Shown here: one piece after another, positions 13,401 through 28,400 of the stretch
Layout: every line of letters starts with the position of its first letter
Position numbering within the stretch: the first letter of the stretch is position 1
NCBI GenBank assembly: GCA_934045905.1
Contig: OW203761.1
Span: forward strand, 32,042,964 to 32,106,963
Length of the DNA: 64,000 nt
DNA from: Leuctra nigra
Taxonomy: Eukaryota > Arthropoda > Insecta > Plecoptera > Leuctridae
Direction of reading: 5' to 3'
Translations under genes and position numbers: made by a program
The notes under the pieces: model-generated
What the model was told of the DNA's origin: nothing
The model's input: the letters and a program-made list of their open reading frames with translations, nothing else
Database searches by the model: none

Positions 13401-16400
13401 AAATCAGCATACCATACTTCTCTTTTTGAAGTCATACACTCGTGTTATGTCAGCACAGAAAACTGAGAAAGAGGCATGGAATGAAGCTTTTCCAGATACT
13501 AAAAGCTTGCCAGCAATTGCTGAATGGAGGCTTCCATTTCATCAATTTCTTGCTAAAGATGTCTGGTCTGTTGTCAAGCTGGAAGTGAATCTGGACACAT
13601 ATGAGACGTGGTTAGAAACTGCACCTATTATTGGCCTTGACAATGATGCCATATGCAGTGTGGCTATAAGGCAGAGTATCAGCTCAGGTAAGCAGTATCG
13701 TCATATTGAATACCAACATTTCTACTGTAACACAGAATCATTAAAATTAAGTCATATCGATTCGAAATCAATATAGAGCTAATAGATTTATTTTCATTAT
13801 TTTCTTCCTATCCTCCCAAAGTCACACCTTCAACTTCAAAATATATAAATAATTGCAAATGATATTTTAACCATTGACTTCCGCTCTATAGGCAGCGTGT
13901 TTAGACTACAGATGGCACTGCAAAAGTACAGACAGAGCCACCTAAGCTGTGGGAAGGAAGCTTACCTTTTGGCAAGGCGTCCAAGTCGCTGCAGTTATAT
14001 GTTATGTTGCTGCACATATTACGCATTATCAATTCTTAAAATTTACACAAGTTTATCTAATGTTTATTCGCCTACAAAATATTAACAACAAAGTGTTCAC
14101 AATTTCACTGAATCTGATCACAATATTAATTTGCGCGACTAAGTTCTGATTCCGAAATATTTTGAGTACATTTGTTGACATCTGATCGGTTGCTAGGTCA
14201 CGGCCAATGAGAAATAAAACAGTTGACGATCTTCCCACAAATGTTGCTAATTTCTCTCACTCGTGGCGAACACTCGGTGCCTATATGGGATTTGTGACTG
14301 CTATAGCTGCAGCACTGAATGCTTTTGCCGATGTCGGTGTCTACATATTTATAATACAAGAGCATCAAAAGCATATTGTTGTGCTGCATCAGGTTTCCCT
14401 GCAATCTTTCCAAATGTAAGACGATCTCAGACGGACAAGTCAAGAATTTGACCTTGGTCTATTAAGAACGGGTCGGTTTCGTATATCACTAGACATCGAC
14501 GAAACTCTTGCAAATCCCCTAGAGCGGAAGTCAATGTTTTAACAGTAAGTGATAATTATCAAACTTTGAAATAGTTTTAACTTTTATACTTGGTAAGTAA
14601 GTATATTTGTACCTACTTGTGTACTTTGCTCTCGAAAGTCGGATCCCGAGATCTGTTTAATCCACCGAGTATTTGACAAAAGATTGCAGTCATTAGTTAT
14701 ATTTTCTAAAACTAGTATAGACACTTATTCCATAAAAAAAACTTGTTTCATTCACAGTGCCTCTTCACACTTCAGCAAAGAAATGGAATCTCCATACGAA
14801 GGATAGCTTGATGGTTGATAAAATTTCACGATGTGTTGACAAACTCACCAGCCAAGAAAATGCCAGTGCAGCACTGTTTTTTGTAGTGAACAATACTCCA
14901 CCAGGTAACTATTTACTTTTTATATGATGACTAAGGCGAGGCTTATCATATTTAGTAAAATAGAAGAAACATACAAATGTGCATTTATACATGAAATATT
15001 TGCTTTGAGGATTGTAAGCTATACACTAATCGACAGAATGATCAGACAATTTGGAAAAATCTACTGACCGGTTTCTATTGTCTAGTAGGTACAACAAAAA
15101 GAAATTTGAAATAATTAAGGTGGCGCAATCACTCGAGGCATAGTCTCAGATCTTCATAATCCTACTTATTGATAATTATACCATACACAATCCCTGAAAA
15201 AATATCGGAAGGTCGTGGGTTCGAGTCACTGATCTCCATGTACTTCCACTTCGTTGCGTGGATTGCGCATTGAATCCCTTTAGCATTAGTCCCAGTGAAG
15301 TCGAAAATACATTAGAAAAATGTTCCTAAAATGTTCCTTTTCAAGGTCATCAATTTGTAACAGCCTTTTACACGATCTAAATCATTTCTAAAATCACTTT
15401 GAATCAACTAAATCATTACACAAGTCATTAGTTTACTATTTAATGAACACGTTTTAGTTACATTAGATATAATTTGTTATAAATCCACAAAGTTATTACA
15501 GCGGCGACATAGAAAATGTTGACTTCACTCGCATAGCATTGATAAGCAATCCACGTGTTATATATCAGTGGTTCGAGTCCCACTCGAGGAAAATCTTTTC
15601 ATATTGCAGTTATCAGTAAAAACCATATTTCACACATATGCACACTCATCTGCTTATGAGAAATCCAAGTCGAATGAAGTTGGTCAGTTGTCAAACGTGG
15701 ATGAAATTTCACGGTCTTCTGACCCTATCTTCAAAGTCGGTAAGTTGCTAACGCAGCTTATATTGGAACACAGCCGCTGCAATATGAACTGCCTCGGTAG
15801 CTCAACTGGTAGAGCATCTGACTGGATATCGGAAGGATAAGGATATGGATATGGTCTTCAAAGTCGGTAAGTTGCTAACGCAGCTTATATTGGAACACAG
15901 CCGCTGCAATATGAACTGCCTCGGTAGCTCAGCTGGTAGAGCATCTGACTGGATATCGGAAGGTTGCGGGTTCGAGTCCCACTCGAGGAAAATCTTTTCA
16001 TGTTGCAGTTGGTATTTATTAACTTCTCGTGTCTAGTGGGCGAGGCATCGCTGTGACGAAACTACTGCACACATCAGGCTGAAAATTTAACAAAACATAA
16101 ACGCCTTTCACGCCTGGAGACGCCAGGCGTGGCCAGCCGGTCACCAGTAGTCCTGCAGCCCTAGTGTTGGTGGGAACACCCACCTCCGGACCCATTAAAT
16201 TGGAACCAGCGGATAGATTATTATTGAGCGAGCGTCTCCTTTTGACTCTTTTGACACGGACCTCTGTTTTTTTTTTTTGTTTTTTTTTGGCTGTTGACTG
16301 GAGCAATAGAAGTTGCACCGTTTCACCGATCCATCTGAAATTTTGCACACATGTAGAGACAACCTTCTCTGTTTGCTGACCCCAATTTTTTTTTAAATCT

Positions 16401-19400
16401 ATCAATTGGTTAAAATTTAAATAAATATCTCCTGATAGGTTGAAAAATGAAAATGGTCTTCGATAAATCTCATCAAACTAATATTTTGCATGATCATTCA
16501 GACCAACATTGTCTCTTATTTTACAAATTTTCATCCTAATCGGTTAAGAATGTATGAACTTATTGACATTTTTAATAGCTTTCAGAAATGAAGTACAATT
16601 GAAAATGAATGTTTTTCCACTTCATCTGAATCTGATTTGCTTTATGTACCAGAAAGTTTAGATGTTTTTTTCAATTTTCAATGGAAATCAGATACTTTTA
16701 TGTAGATTTAGTGGATCATATTTTAATAATTCACTATGGAACTAATTTCCAAACAAATCATTTCGATTTTTCGCAAAACTAAGGACCTTGGTTGACTTTT
16801 GGTAATTCGTAATTATGATGGCCGTGCTCCCGGTTTCTACTTGGCTGAGTTTACATCCAGGAGGGATTAGAAAACATTAGTCGATATTTTAACAATTTCA
16901 TTGAGTGGCGTTTGTTCTCTTCTTGTGATCACATCATCACACATCATTCCAAATCTCTCCTGCATTTTGCTTCTTTTCGTTGATAATTTTGGCAATTTGG
17001 TGTACTTTGTGAAGGTATTAGTAAAATACGTTGGATTCATTCCGTTTCTGAGCTTCTGTCTAGCCTGACATTTCCTTGAAGGTTGCTAATTTTTTTGAAA
17101 GTTTTGATTCATTCAGTTCAAAACATTACATTGTCTTATTGTAATTGTGGAACGTTGGATTCATTCCGTCTCTAAACTAGGTACTGTTTTACTTGAGCCG
17201 TTTTTTTGTGTGGAACTTTGATTCCTTTCGCTTATTTGCTGAAAAGTGTTTAGGTACTTTATTTTCATATTTGCGAAGTTTGCTAATAGGTGCAATAATT
17301 AAAATCAAACTATATCTCGGATTACACATTAATGGTGGTCATACAATGACACATTTTATATTATATTGATATATATATATTATATTATATTGATTCAGTG
17401 GATCATAGTTTGCTTTCAGTTTGGCTTAAAATAATGTTTTCTGTGTGTTAACGCATCGTCGGTTCTATGTTTGCGCACGTGTCGTGCTCGCTCATCAATG
17501 CGTTACACAGAGCGTTTTCCTAGTTATTATAAATAGCATACTACGGTGTGATGTGTGCAAATTTCAAAAACATTACTATTGTAGGAAAAAAGTTACAGCT
17601 GTTCAAATTGGGTTGTCAAAAAGATTATTATACGGAGCTCAAATAGCGCACGTCCAGAAAACTTCCAATGGCCGGGACGTTGTTTCTTCAAAACTATGTA
17701 CGATATCAAGCTGAAAATTTCAATTATAATTGAAAATATATTAAGATCGATTGTGTTGAAAAATTTCAATCAATTTGAATGAATGCAACGAAATTTATGG
17801 ATTCTTGAAGTTAAGCATAAAATCAGAATATTATGTAGATCATTTCTAAACTCATTTCATTTCACGTAATAACAGTGACATTTTTTCCCTCTATTCTGTT
17901 TTCAAGACAAAACAATGTGAATATTTCTTTACCACAGAAGTAGAAGGCCTGAAGTCCATTTAATTGTTTCTTAAGGTGAGCTCATGAGCTAGTAATTCTG
18001 CTTTCATCACATTATGTTAGGTACATTGTATTTGTATTTTATAATGTTGAAACGAGTCATTTGTAAGAGAAGAGAATACTTCAATATAATTGTATTTGCT
18101 GCCGTCAGTCAAATTGCAATCAAGAGATCATGATTACATGATTCCAAAGATGTGCAACACAAAATCGAGAAAATAGACTTCGGTCATTCTACCTCTGAGG
18201 TACAGATGTATTAAATAATAAGATAATGTTCCAACTTAATTTAGCATTGACAAACCATGACAAACCAATGGAATTCTTATTTTATTAATTTTATTATTCA
18301 GGTGCAGATCAAGTTCGCATTGCTCATCTCTGCTACATGCATGCGAAAAAGTGGGCAAGAGATCAACATGAGCCCACAGTTCTTAAGTGTTTTGCAAAGG
18401 TGAAAAATAAATTCCTTGATTTGGCAACATGTCAAGTCCTCCACAGCAATGGCTTGGGATATCCTCAATATCTGCAGCTGACCTTGAAGCCAATACATTT
18501 AATAAGAGCACTCTACAATGACCCCAGTGTGGTGGCACGAGGAAAGGAAGCAGCCATGCACTACCCAAGTGAGTTATATTCTGTCTCTTACATTGTCTTC
18601 TAGTTGAGTAAGCAAATTCCTTTTTTGGCACGGACCTCTCTTTCTGTTGTTTGGCTGTCCCCACCGCCATACAGGTCACACTCACACTATTTCTCCGATT
18701 GTGCTGATATTTTGCACACATGTAAAGACCAACTCAGCTTGATGCAGACTGAAATTTTTTGTCAACTGTTAATTGGTTGAAATTTTTAAAATATTGTCTT
18801 CTGATTGGGTGATCCAATCAATTTGAAATTTTGCAAGATTATTTAGACCAACATTTTAACAAATTTGTATATGTTTGGCCAGATCCCCCAATTTGTTAAA
18901 ATTTAAAAAATATCCAATTGGTTAAAAACTTAAAACTAAAAAATATTCTGATTTTAAGTTCAAATTTTGCATGGAGATCAAGACCAACATTATCTCATAT
19001 TTTACACATTTTCAGCCCTTTTGGTCAAGTGTTGACTGACTTCTTTTTATTTTAAGAGCTTTGAAAGAGCTGTCCAAACAGATTCATCAAAATGTACCAA
19101 TATCATGCAGGGACCCGAACCGGAACCTAGAACCGGTATTAACCTTTTTAATTTTGGAACCAGAACCGGAACCGTTATACTTTTTTTCCCCAAGAACCGG
19201 AACCGGAACCTTTATAATCTATTAAGTTCTTAAAGGTTCTTAAAGGTTCTTTAAGGTTCCTTCCTTTAATAATAAAAAACATGTAGGTAAAATTTAATTT
19301 TTTAAACTTGGGTTGTATAATAAAGTTTTTACTTTTTTTTAATAAAATTTCTCATTAGTAGTATTTTAGCCTTGTTGTATTCTTCAAAAGCTGCTAGAGT

Positions 19401-22400
19401 CGATTTTTGAATTTGACTACTGCGAAGAGAACTGCATTGCTGACAATATGAATATGATAGCTCAGGCAAAATGAATGTTTACGTCGTCTTAGAGAACATT
19501 ACCATTACTCTACTGTCTGCCTCCGAGATTTACTCTGCACAACATCCTGTGACTTCTGTACGCATATTTCACGGACACTACACCAGTGCATTCATTATAG
19601 GACAAAATTCAAATCCAATAATTCCATTAAATTTGACATAATACTAACATTTTATAATCTATTTTCATTTAAAATTTGAGAACCGGAACCCGGAACCTTT
19701 ATGCAGGAACCGGAACTGAACCTTTAAGAATATTTGGTTTAGAACCAGAACCCGAACCTTTATAAAATAAAATTGTGGTAACGGAACCAAACCTTTCATA
19801 ATAAATGTTCGGGTCCCTGATATAACGGCACATGGATCTGTTATTAAATTATTCCAGAGTGTATGGAAATTGGAAAATAAAATTGCGAAGAAAATCAGAA
19901 ATGACGTAACTTAATTATCTTTGATTTAGTGGATTATGGTGGGTTGATCATGTTGCACGTATTGGTGCTCGCTCATCAACTTGTTTCATTGAGCGTTTTC
20001 TTGTTATAATAGATATATATTATTCTTATCCATTTCCCCATCCAACGATGTCGGTTAGCCAATCCAGCTTATTTCCCATTGTTGTTGTCTTTTTCCTCAT
20101 CCTCTTCGCTCTCCTCTGATTTCTCCACCTGACCCTACACTTCAATCTCCCTCTGTCCTCGCACCTCTGTATTTCTCTCTTCTTGCACCCCCAATTTCGC
20201 TTCTCTCCGCAACATCCTCTTCAATGCCGTCCCTCCACTTTGTCCTCGTACTCCCAGCCTTCTTTTTATTTACTAGTCTTCCCTTTTCATATTCTCCTCT
20301 AGGAATTCTCTCTTCTTCCATTCTTTTCATGTGCCCGAACCACCCAATCTCTCGCGGTCTATCTTCAGACGTAACTTTTCTACTCCTAGCTCTCTTCTTA
20401 TCTTCTTACTCCTGATTTTTTCAATCTTAGTCACTCCTGCTACACTTCTCAATAACTTCATTTGTGCTGCCTTGATGTCAGCTACCTCTCTTACTGCCAT
20501 TGGCCAAGTAACTTATAACACTAATAACATTGGCCAAATAACAGTTAATAATTAGGTAGGTAAAGGTCCTTAACTATACTTAACATTTTATAGGCATTAA
20601 TGAGGCTGTTGATGAAATATCTACGATCCATGGCGTGATGGCAGAGAAGACTCGAATTGATCTTCTTGAAGAATGTTTAATTCCAAGCGTAGCTTTCATG
20701 GGTACAACTGATGACACTACGGAAGTATTATCCCCTCTGATGTCAGAATCAACGATGGTGGACAACAAACTTCTCCAGGCATGCTATATTCTGGAAGTTG
20801 TCAATCCAAGTGTCTCGGCCAATTATCTCATCAGTTTTGCATTTAACCGAAGTAGCAAAGAGAGTGCTGCCACTAAGCTGCGTGCATTGAAGTGCATTTC
20901 ATCTATTGCCAGCGAAACTGCCCTTGAAGATCTTACTGGAAGGAGCCCTGAGAGCATTAGGTAAAATAAATTCAACCTTTGGATAAAGCAACCAAAACAT
21001 AACATTGGTTAGTGGTTACATAAAAGGTGCATCTTAGCTTGAGAATTAGTAATGTAATGTATGATTTAGAATATGTAGCAGTGAAATACCATTAAAACTA
21101 ACAGAAACGTAATTTAAGAATTGAATGTATCCACTGTCAATTTATGTATTATGTTTAAGCAAAGATTATTCCACTTCAAAAAGACAATTTTTTTAATTGA
21201 GGAGACTGTTATTTCAATATTTGTGTTACAGATCACTCATGCAATGTCTTCATTATATTGTGGAATTGGCTAACCTGGGAGTTTCATACTCCATAACTGG
21301 GTTTGAGTCTTGCAACAAACTTGAACTAATCAAAATGATATGGCACTCTCAATTGAACAATCCCATGGCAGTCTCTTTGATGGCACAACTCTGTGTCGAC
21401 TTCAACCTTTTCGAAATAGAGTTATGGGATTCAATCTTGGTACAGATGGCTAAGCTGAAAATGGTAAGTTTTTATTCCTCTTAGTTTTATCTAGTTAAGT
21501 TACCATAGTCACTTGAAACTTAACTTAGCGTACACGATTTAGCGATTTATTGGATTTAGCAGAACGCGAATTATTTTTTGTTATTATGCACACTTAAGGC
21601 TATATTCAAGTGGTACCACGTGACTAAACTTATAAAACACGAAATTGGCCAAATTATTGCACATAAGAGGAAGATAATGTATTTTCCTCGTTCTATTAGT
21701 GATTCTACAAGTTACAACCCACTTGACCTTTTTCGACTCCAATATTTTGGTCCCGAATTTTTTTTGACGAAATATTGCTGTTTAGTGTTTCGTTTCATTA
21801 AAAAAATCGCACAGACCGCAATTTTCACTCTACAGACTTGCAAGTGGGCTCGTTGTCTTCGTTATGAAAATGCGAAGAGGGTGTTGACTTTCTTTTTGTT
21901 AATTAAGCGAGCGGAGCGAGCGTCTCTACTTGACTCTTGCGGCACTTTCTCTGTGTGTGTGTGTTTTTTTTTTGTCGCTTCAACCCAGGTCGCACCGGTC
22001 AACGTATCGATCTGAAATTTTGCACACACCTTCATCTCACACTAACTTAGACCTGTATAGTTTTTTAGAAAGATCCGTTCACAAATAAAAAAAATCGCGT
22101 TTTCCCATATAAATAGCATTGTAGGTTCGAGGAGTCCGTTGCGGCCGCCCGATGCGCCCCATTCAAAACAAACTCGGAAGCAGTCAGCCGTTTATCTATT
22201 ATTGTTAGAATGCGTTCTACGGTTAGATAGATATAGAGCTATAGCAATACCTGCGAGGTTATAGTTTTTATTTTGTTTCAACCGATAGTATAGGTATTTA
22301 TTGTTTATAAGAGTTTTAACATGCAGTCTTACTTTCAATCCTTTCAAATGCAAAATATTTGTAGCAAAAGCAAAATATTTGTAGACCGGCGAAATGTCTG

Positions 22401-25400
22401 CTTGATTGTAGAAAAGATTGGTTGGTTGATAAATGAAATTACGTTCATGAATTATTTTATTTATTCAATCGATATGTTATTTATAGTTACAATGTGTTGG
22501 GTTATAGGAAATTGCTCTTTTGTACGGAACGGCAAGTAACCGTTTCAATACTATTTCTTAAATTATCTTATGTTGCCTATTTAGTGAGTTTCAATCTCTG
22601 TATTTATCTGTATTGTTTATTTATTTGTTTTGTTTCTGTAATTATTATTTTGATAGATAATATATTATGGTTTATGGCGCTCAACAGCGAGATTGTTATC
22701 GAATAAATCCCTATTATACACACCTACTCCAATAAATACACATGAGTGTGTGTCTGTTACTAACTTGCAATGAGACTCAAATGCAGTTATTTTTTATATA
22801 ATTCGTGCATATTTATAGAATTGTGCTTCTAGCCTTCAGTATATTATTGCCGTGTTTTAAGGAATTATGGTTCGAGGTGTTGCACGTATCCGTGCTCGCT
22901 TATCAACGCGTTACACAGAGCGTTTTCCTAGTAACTTGATATCTTACTTGGCCACAGGCACCAATAAATAGGCAAAATTTCCAGTACATACCAACATTAT
23001 TTTAGAACTAGGAAAACGCTCTGTGAAACGCGTTGATGAGCGAGCACGGATACGCGCAACTAGGGATGGCACTTTTACCGGGTCTGAAAGAATCGGTAAA
23101 TTTACCGGTCAGCGGTAAATTTTGAAAAATGATGGCAGATACCAATTCATGACTATACCAAATACAAAAATGACCCTACTATATTATTTGACCCATTTAC
23201 ACCCATGGGTCAAATATTTTGACCCATTTTGACCCATTTTCAATGTTAATAATGACAATAAATACTCCATATTGATAAGGGATGATATAGCCGAATAGCA
23301 TTGATTCGACCAATCTAGTGTAGGCTATGCCATTCTGCCTGTGCTATTCTCCCATAAGAGGAATTGTCGACCACCAATTTGATCAAGTTACAATCTGTTT
23401 CTGCTAAACAAGCAAACCTGAAGAGAGATTCCGACATTGGAAGTAATGGTATATGGATGGAGTTATCATTCTGAATGATTGAGGACAACCAAAAATCAAT
23501 GTAAAATATGCCTAACTGCTAATGTTGTCACACTGATGTTTACTTATAGTTTTTACTTAAAATTTGATATCTCCATTCATACATTGGAGAGGATCAAAAA
23601 AACAAAATTTACCATTTTTTTTACCGGTAAATTAATAATCGGTAAATTTACCTTAATTTACCGGTAAATTTTACCGGGTGCCATCCCTACGCGCAACACC
23701 TCGAACCGAAATTCTGTCTATTAAAAATGTCATTAAAAGCCAATAATTCTTGAATTTTTCACAGACTTGTTTAAAAATCTCCAAATATCACTCAAATATT
23801 AGTCCCAATAACCATGCAAAGTTTTAAGTTGATCGATTGAACCTTTATAATTGAGTTCTACGTTCCCAGTAAATATTAAAAAATCACCAAATCTCTTTAA
23901 AAAAATACCTGGGACCACTCATATAATAATAATAATAATAATAATGTAATTTATTGAGCACATTAAATAGGTACACAATTGGTCTGTATTCAACAATCGA
24001 GTCGTTGATCTTCCATACATCCATCTCTTCTCTTCAGCTGCTTCACCTCTTCACCGTTTACCTATTTCTTCTTAAGTTATTCATAAAGTGTTATTCATAA
24101 AATGATATAAGTGTGTGTACACAATATCAGATCGATCTGTTGAACGGTCATTATTAGTTTCATATGCGTTTAAAAGTTTTTGCTCAACTACCTTGGATTA
24201 GAACTGAAGAGTCAAAGTAGCCGTGATCAACATTTTCGAGAAATTTGACAGCTAACACGCAAAATGTCCGTAAAATGTCAATTACTTTTGGATTTAAACA
24301 CAGATTAGTCTGAAAGTAGTCAAAAATACAGATAATGTTGGTCCCAATGACCATGCAAAGTTTTAAGTTGATCGGTCATACGGTTCTAGTTTAAATTTAA
24401 AGAAACACATGCAATTATTTTTTAATTTTAACCAATGGGAGGATTTGGAAGAAATTTTGTTTGATTGGGCAAAATGTTGGTCGTAATGACTTCTCAAAAT
24501 TTCAAATTGAACGGACCAACCAATCGAAAGATAATTTTTTTAAAATTTGAACCAATCACAGGATCCCTTTCAAAAACGATCCCAGAGACCGCATAGATTA
24601 CGTTAGTACGTGTGCAAAATTTCAGATCGATTGGTTGTGCGGTTTGATCTGGGCAGTGCAGACAAAAAAAAAACACAGAAAGTGCTATAAGAGTACCGTG
24701 GTGACGCTCGCTACGTTTGCTCAAAAATTGCAATTAAAATACCGAAAAAGGACTTTGACACTTCATAGGTATTATGAGTATTCATGCCAAGTTTCAGCTC
24801 GCTATGTTCAACGGTTATTTAGTTCCGATTTTTTCTGTGAATCGTCTTTGACCAGTTTGGATCGTCCCGGATATTTTTTTGACTTTCCAAAATGGGTTGA
24901 TTTCGCTAAATATCGATCTCAGCTGACATCTTCGTACAATATTTGCCCTGAAATTAAAATCTCATACCCCCCATAGAATCCCATTAACAAATCATAAAAT
25001 GGTATTTGAGCTAAATGGATTGGCAACTCTGCTGGTGAGGTTCATTGACATACAATCATTGTTATTAGGTATCAATGAAATCAGACTAGACTACTAGTAT
25101 GAATAGTAATGACTAATGACTAGTATGAGTAGTAATGAAATCTACTAGAGTTAGATGATGAGTTAGCACACCTAGACTTCATCAGATGATGACATAAATC
25201 TTTTTTATGCCAATCCATTTCTTTCGAATACCATTTTATCTTTTGTTGGGTGTACCTACTTAATTAACGCAAGATATATGCCAATTGATTCTGTGATTCA
25301 TTGCTAAGTATGTGGTGACCTGTGCTTTTTGTAACCAGGAGGCCAAGTCTTGAAACTTACGCCTTCAGGACGCAAACGCTCTAGGACATCATAAAGTCCC

Positions 25401-28400
25401 ATTTACTGTAAGAGTGATCGACATTGAAACATAAAGTCAAGCCACTTATTTGATTGTCATCCAGCAATCTATTGGAAACAATTTATTAATATTATAATTA
25501 TTATTACATATGTTATTTAGTCATAAAACCTTATTCAAAATTAAGATAAACAGTTAACAGTAGATTTCAAGGTCATCATTCTTACAGTAAATGGGACTTT
25601 ATGACGTCCGAGAGCGTTTGCGTCCTGAAAGCGTAAGTTTCAAGACTTGGCCTCCTGGATTATCTTTGCTAATTAGTAATTATTATTATCAGCTCATCAG
25701 CAATTAGAGATTTCGTTTTTAACTCAAAGCTCAGTCTATTATTTTGATAACTAGTTGTCTCCATAAGTTTGCTTATCCTAAAGTGCTGAAATAGGGAATA
25801 TGCAAAAGTTTTTTAAAGCAGTTAAAATACAATATTTCAAAATATCAACACATTTGTTGGTAAAACACACTATTTTTAATCTCAAAAGTGTACATTTTCA
25901 TTCATAATTTAATACTATTTAAAATTGAAAACCAGTGTAAATTATTCTGGCGTGAAAACGCTATCACGGCAAATGATGTCATATTTTATTGTTACCATGG
26001 CAACATCATTGTTGGTTGATATAAATGACATAACTCGCCGGGTTGGCGTTTTCCCGCCAAAATTTACACTGATTTTCAATTTCATATTTATGAATGAAAA
26101 TGTGCACTTTTTAGTGTGAAAATAGTGCGCTTAATATGTTGTTATTTTGAATTATAGTTCAAAAAAAATATATACATGTATTCCCTATTGGACACAGCAG
26201 TACTGGCTACTAAATATTTTGACTGGATGTTGCACTAAATATAAATTATTGTTTTGCCTTTAGATGACCAGGTTGGAACATGTGCTGCCAATACTTGCAG
26301 AACACTCTCACATATTGAACAGCTCTGGATATATTTCTGCATGGAATTATGTTCTTATTACACCGTTTTGCAAAGCGAACAGTCCAATAACTGAGAGTCA
26401 GGAAAAGCTGTGCTTGCAGAAACTTTGCCTGCTTCAATCTTGTCCTATTCTGGCCAATGTTGACTTGCCATCTATCATTGATCATTGCATTCGGTCCAGC
26501 TGCCTGCACTTAGGTGCTACTTTGTTGCCATTTTTGCACGGGGATCTGAGAGAACAATACCGACGGGTGAGTACTTTGTAGTATATGTTCATTTTACGGA
26601 TCTAAATAAAGATTTTATTATGTTGTAAATAAAAAAACTAAGAGTATGGTTCAAATAATGCATTGATAATTGAGCCTTTGTCTTACATACATAACTTGCT
26701 GCCTGGTGACGTGTTGTGCCTAACGGGACTTAGGACAAGCCGAAGAAAATGGCCAGACATCATAATTAACTTATATCTTAATCTTATGCAGTGTTTGTAT
26801 GTAAAATACACATTTAAAGTATTAATTTCACTACTATAGGAAAGCTCATCTTTTCCTGAATATTTAAAGCCATATTCAAATAAGGATTAAGAGTCGACAG
26901 GACTCGCAGAAAATTTCGATTTCGATGTAAAAAAAAATCCTAGAAATGCATGAAAATGCATTAGCTCTGGGTTGTACGCTACATTTGTAACATATAATCG
27001 TGTGTTGCATGTTGCATATACTGCTGTGAAGTAAGTTATTTTAAATCAAATATTGAAAACCACAAAAAACCATAAAAAGGCGGCCCCTACTTTTTTCTTA
27101 ACGGCTTGACCGATTGTTTTCAAAATTTAACAGCATAGAGATAAAGAGTAAATCTGTGTCTCTAGTGATCGAAAAAAATAATAAAAAATGTTTTTTCTCG
27201 TTTTGAGGAAGTGCTAACATGGGCAATATTTGAGTCTTTTTGGCACCTCTGCCCCGAAATAACTAAACAAAAAATTAAACTTTGGGGCCACTAGAGACAC
27301 AGATCTACTCTTTATCTATAACCTGTGAAATTTTGAAGACAATCGGTAAAGCCGTTTAGAAAAAAGTAGGGGCCGCCTTTTTGTGCTTCATAAGACATGG
27401 ATTTCATCAAGTATCGTAGACTCTTAAATAAAGAGAAAATCAATACAAATTATACCTACTGCAAATAATTTAATAAATTACTTGATTTTGTCAGTTTCCG
27501 TTAAAAACTGCTTAAACTCAAATCAAACTTTAATTCACACAGCATGAAATGATTTCAAATAATTCTACCCTAAACATACCAATAGCGTAAGTTTGGATTC
27601 TATAAATAGATTGCAAACTCCAAGGTGCAGTGAATTTCGGACAAGCATTAATATCTTGATTGGTTATTTTTAATTTTTTAGCATCGATTTTCAGACATTG
27701 TGGTATTTGTTGCGTCACGTGAAGGCTAATCAAAACTTACGCTATTGAATGCGCTAGTAAAAGATGGCTAAAGAAACTCTGGTGTACCACACAGTCTTCT
27801 TGATGCGTTCAGAAGGCCATGATCAAAACAAGTTCAATCTGTCGTTGAACATACAGTTTTCGCAAGATTATGAATGAATGTGCTGTAATGAAATATGTCG
27901 ATTGTATTTGATTGTAGACACTGATGTACACATCAATTTCTACTCAATGTTTTGCAATGTAGTTATAACTTTTACTGAATTCTTTGCCATTGCCATGAAA
28001 TTGCCGTGCCCATGCGCACTAGATTTGCACTTATTACCTCAATATCTTAATTTTTGACACTAGTTGGCGGGACTGCAACTTTTAGTGTTGAATAGCAATT
28101 ACTTGATAAAATATCATTCTGTACATAATATAATAAAGTAAATCTCCAAGTCCAATTCGATATATATTCTAATTTATTTAATTGATTTGTAAACCTTACA
28201 CCAAGTAAAGGACTTTAATTACCTATGTGGACTAACATTTTGGAGTTTTGGAACTACAGCTCCCAAAATTACAAAAGATGTAGTCAACATAAGCACTCTG
28301 AGCTAGAGGCTTTTGCCTCTGAGTAACTTTAAATAATCATCTTTTTTTTGTACACAGAAAATTGTGGAGAATTGCAATTCATCAAACAATATGGTTCAAC

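Larger units (their letters stand above)
23004..24716 (-). repeat. Dispersed family S, copy 5 (minus), with nested insertions
   Basis: Complement begins GGTGACGCTCGCTACGTTTG (right) and runs to AACTAGGAAAACGCTCTG (left). Nested inside are hAT-like element A (23061-23689) and repeat EE (23928-24075). Confidence 0.6.

Noticed and set aside
15918..15990. Possible tRNA gene
   Set aside because: A- and B-box motifs are good but the acceptor and T stems are imperfect, the GGA anticodon lacks a Ser-type variable arm, and the unit is tandemly repeated with a common tail, so it is treated as SINE-like.
21578..22015. Plus-strand open frame of 145 codons in a KNTC1 intron
   Set aside because: Runs into family S repeat sequence, has no start context or splice support, and no recognisable domain.
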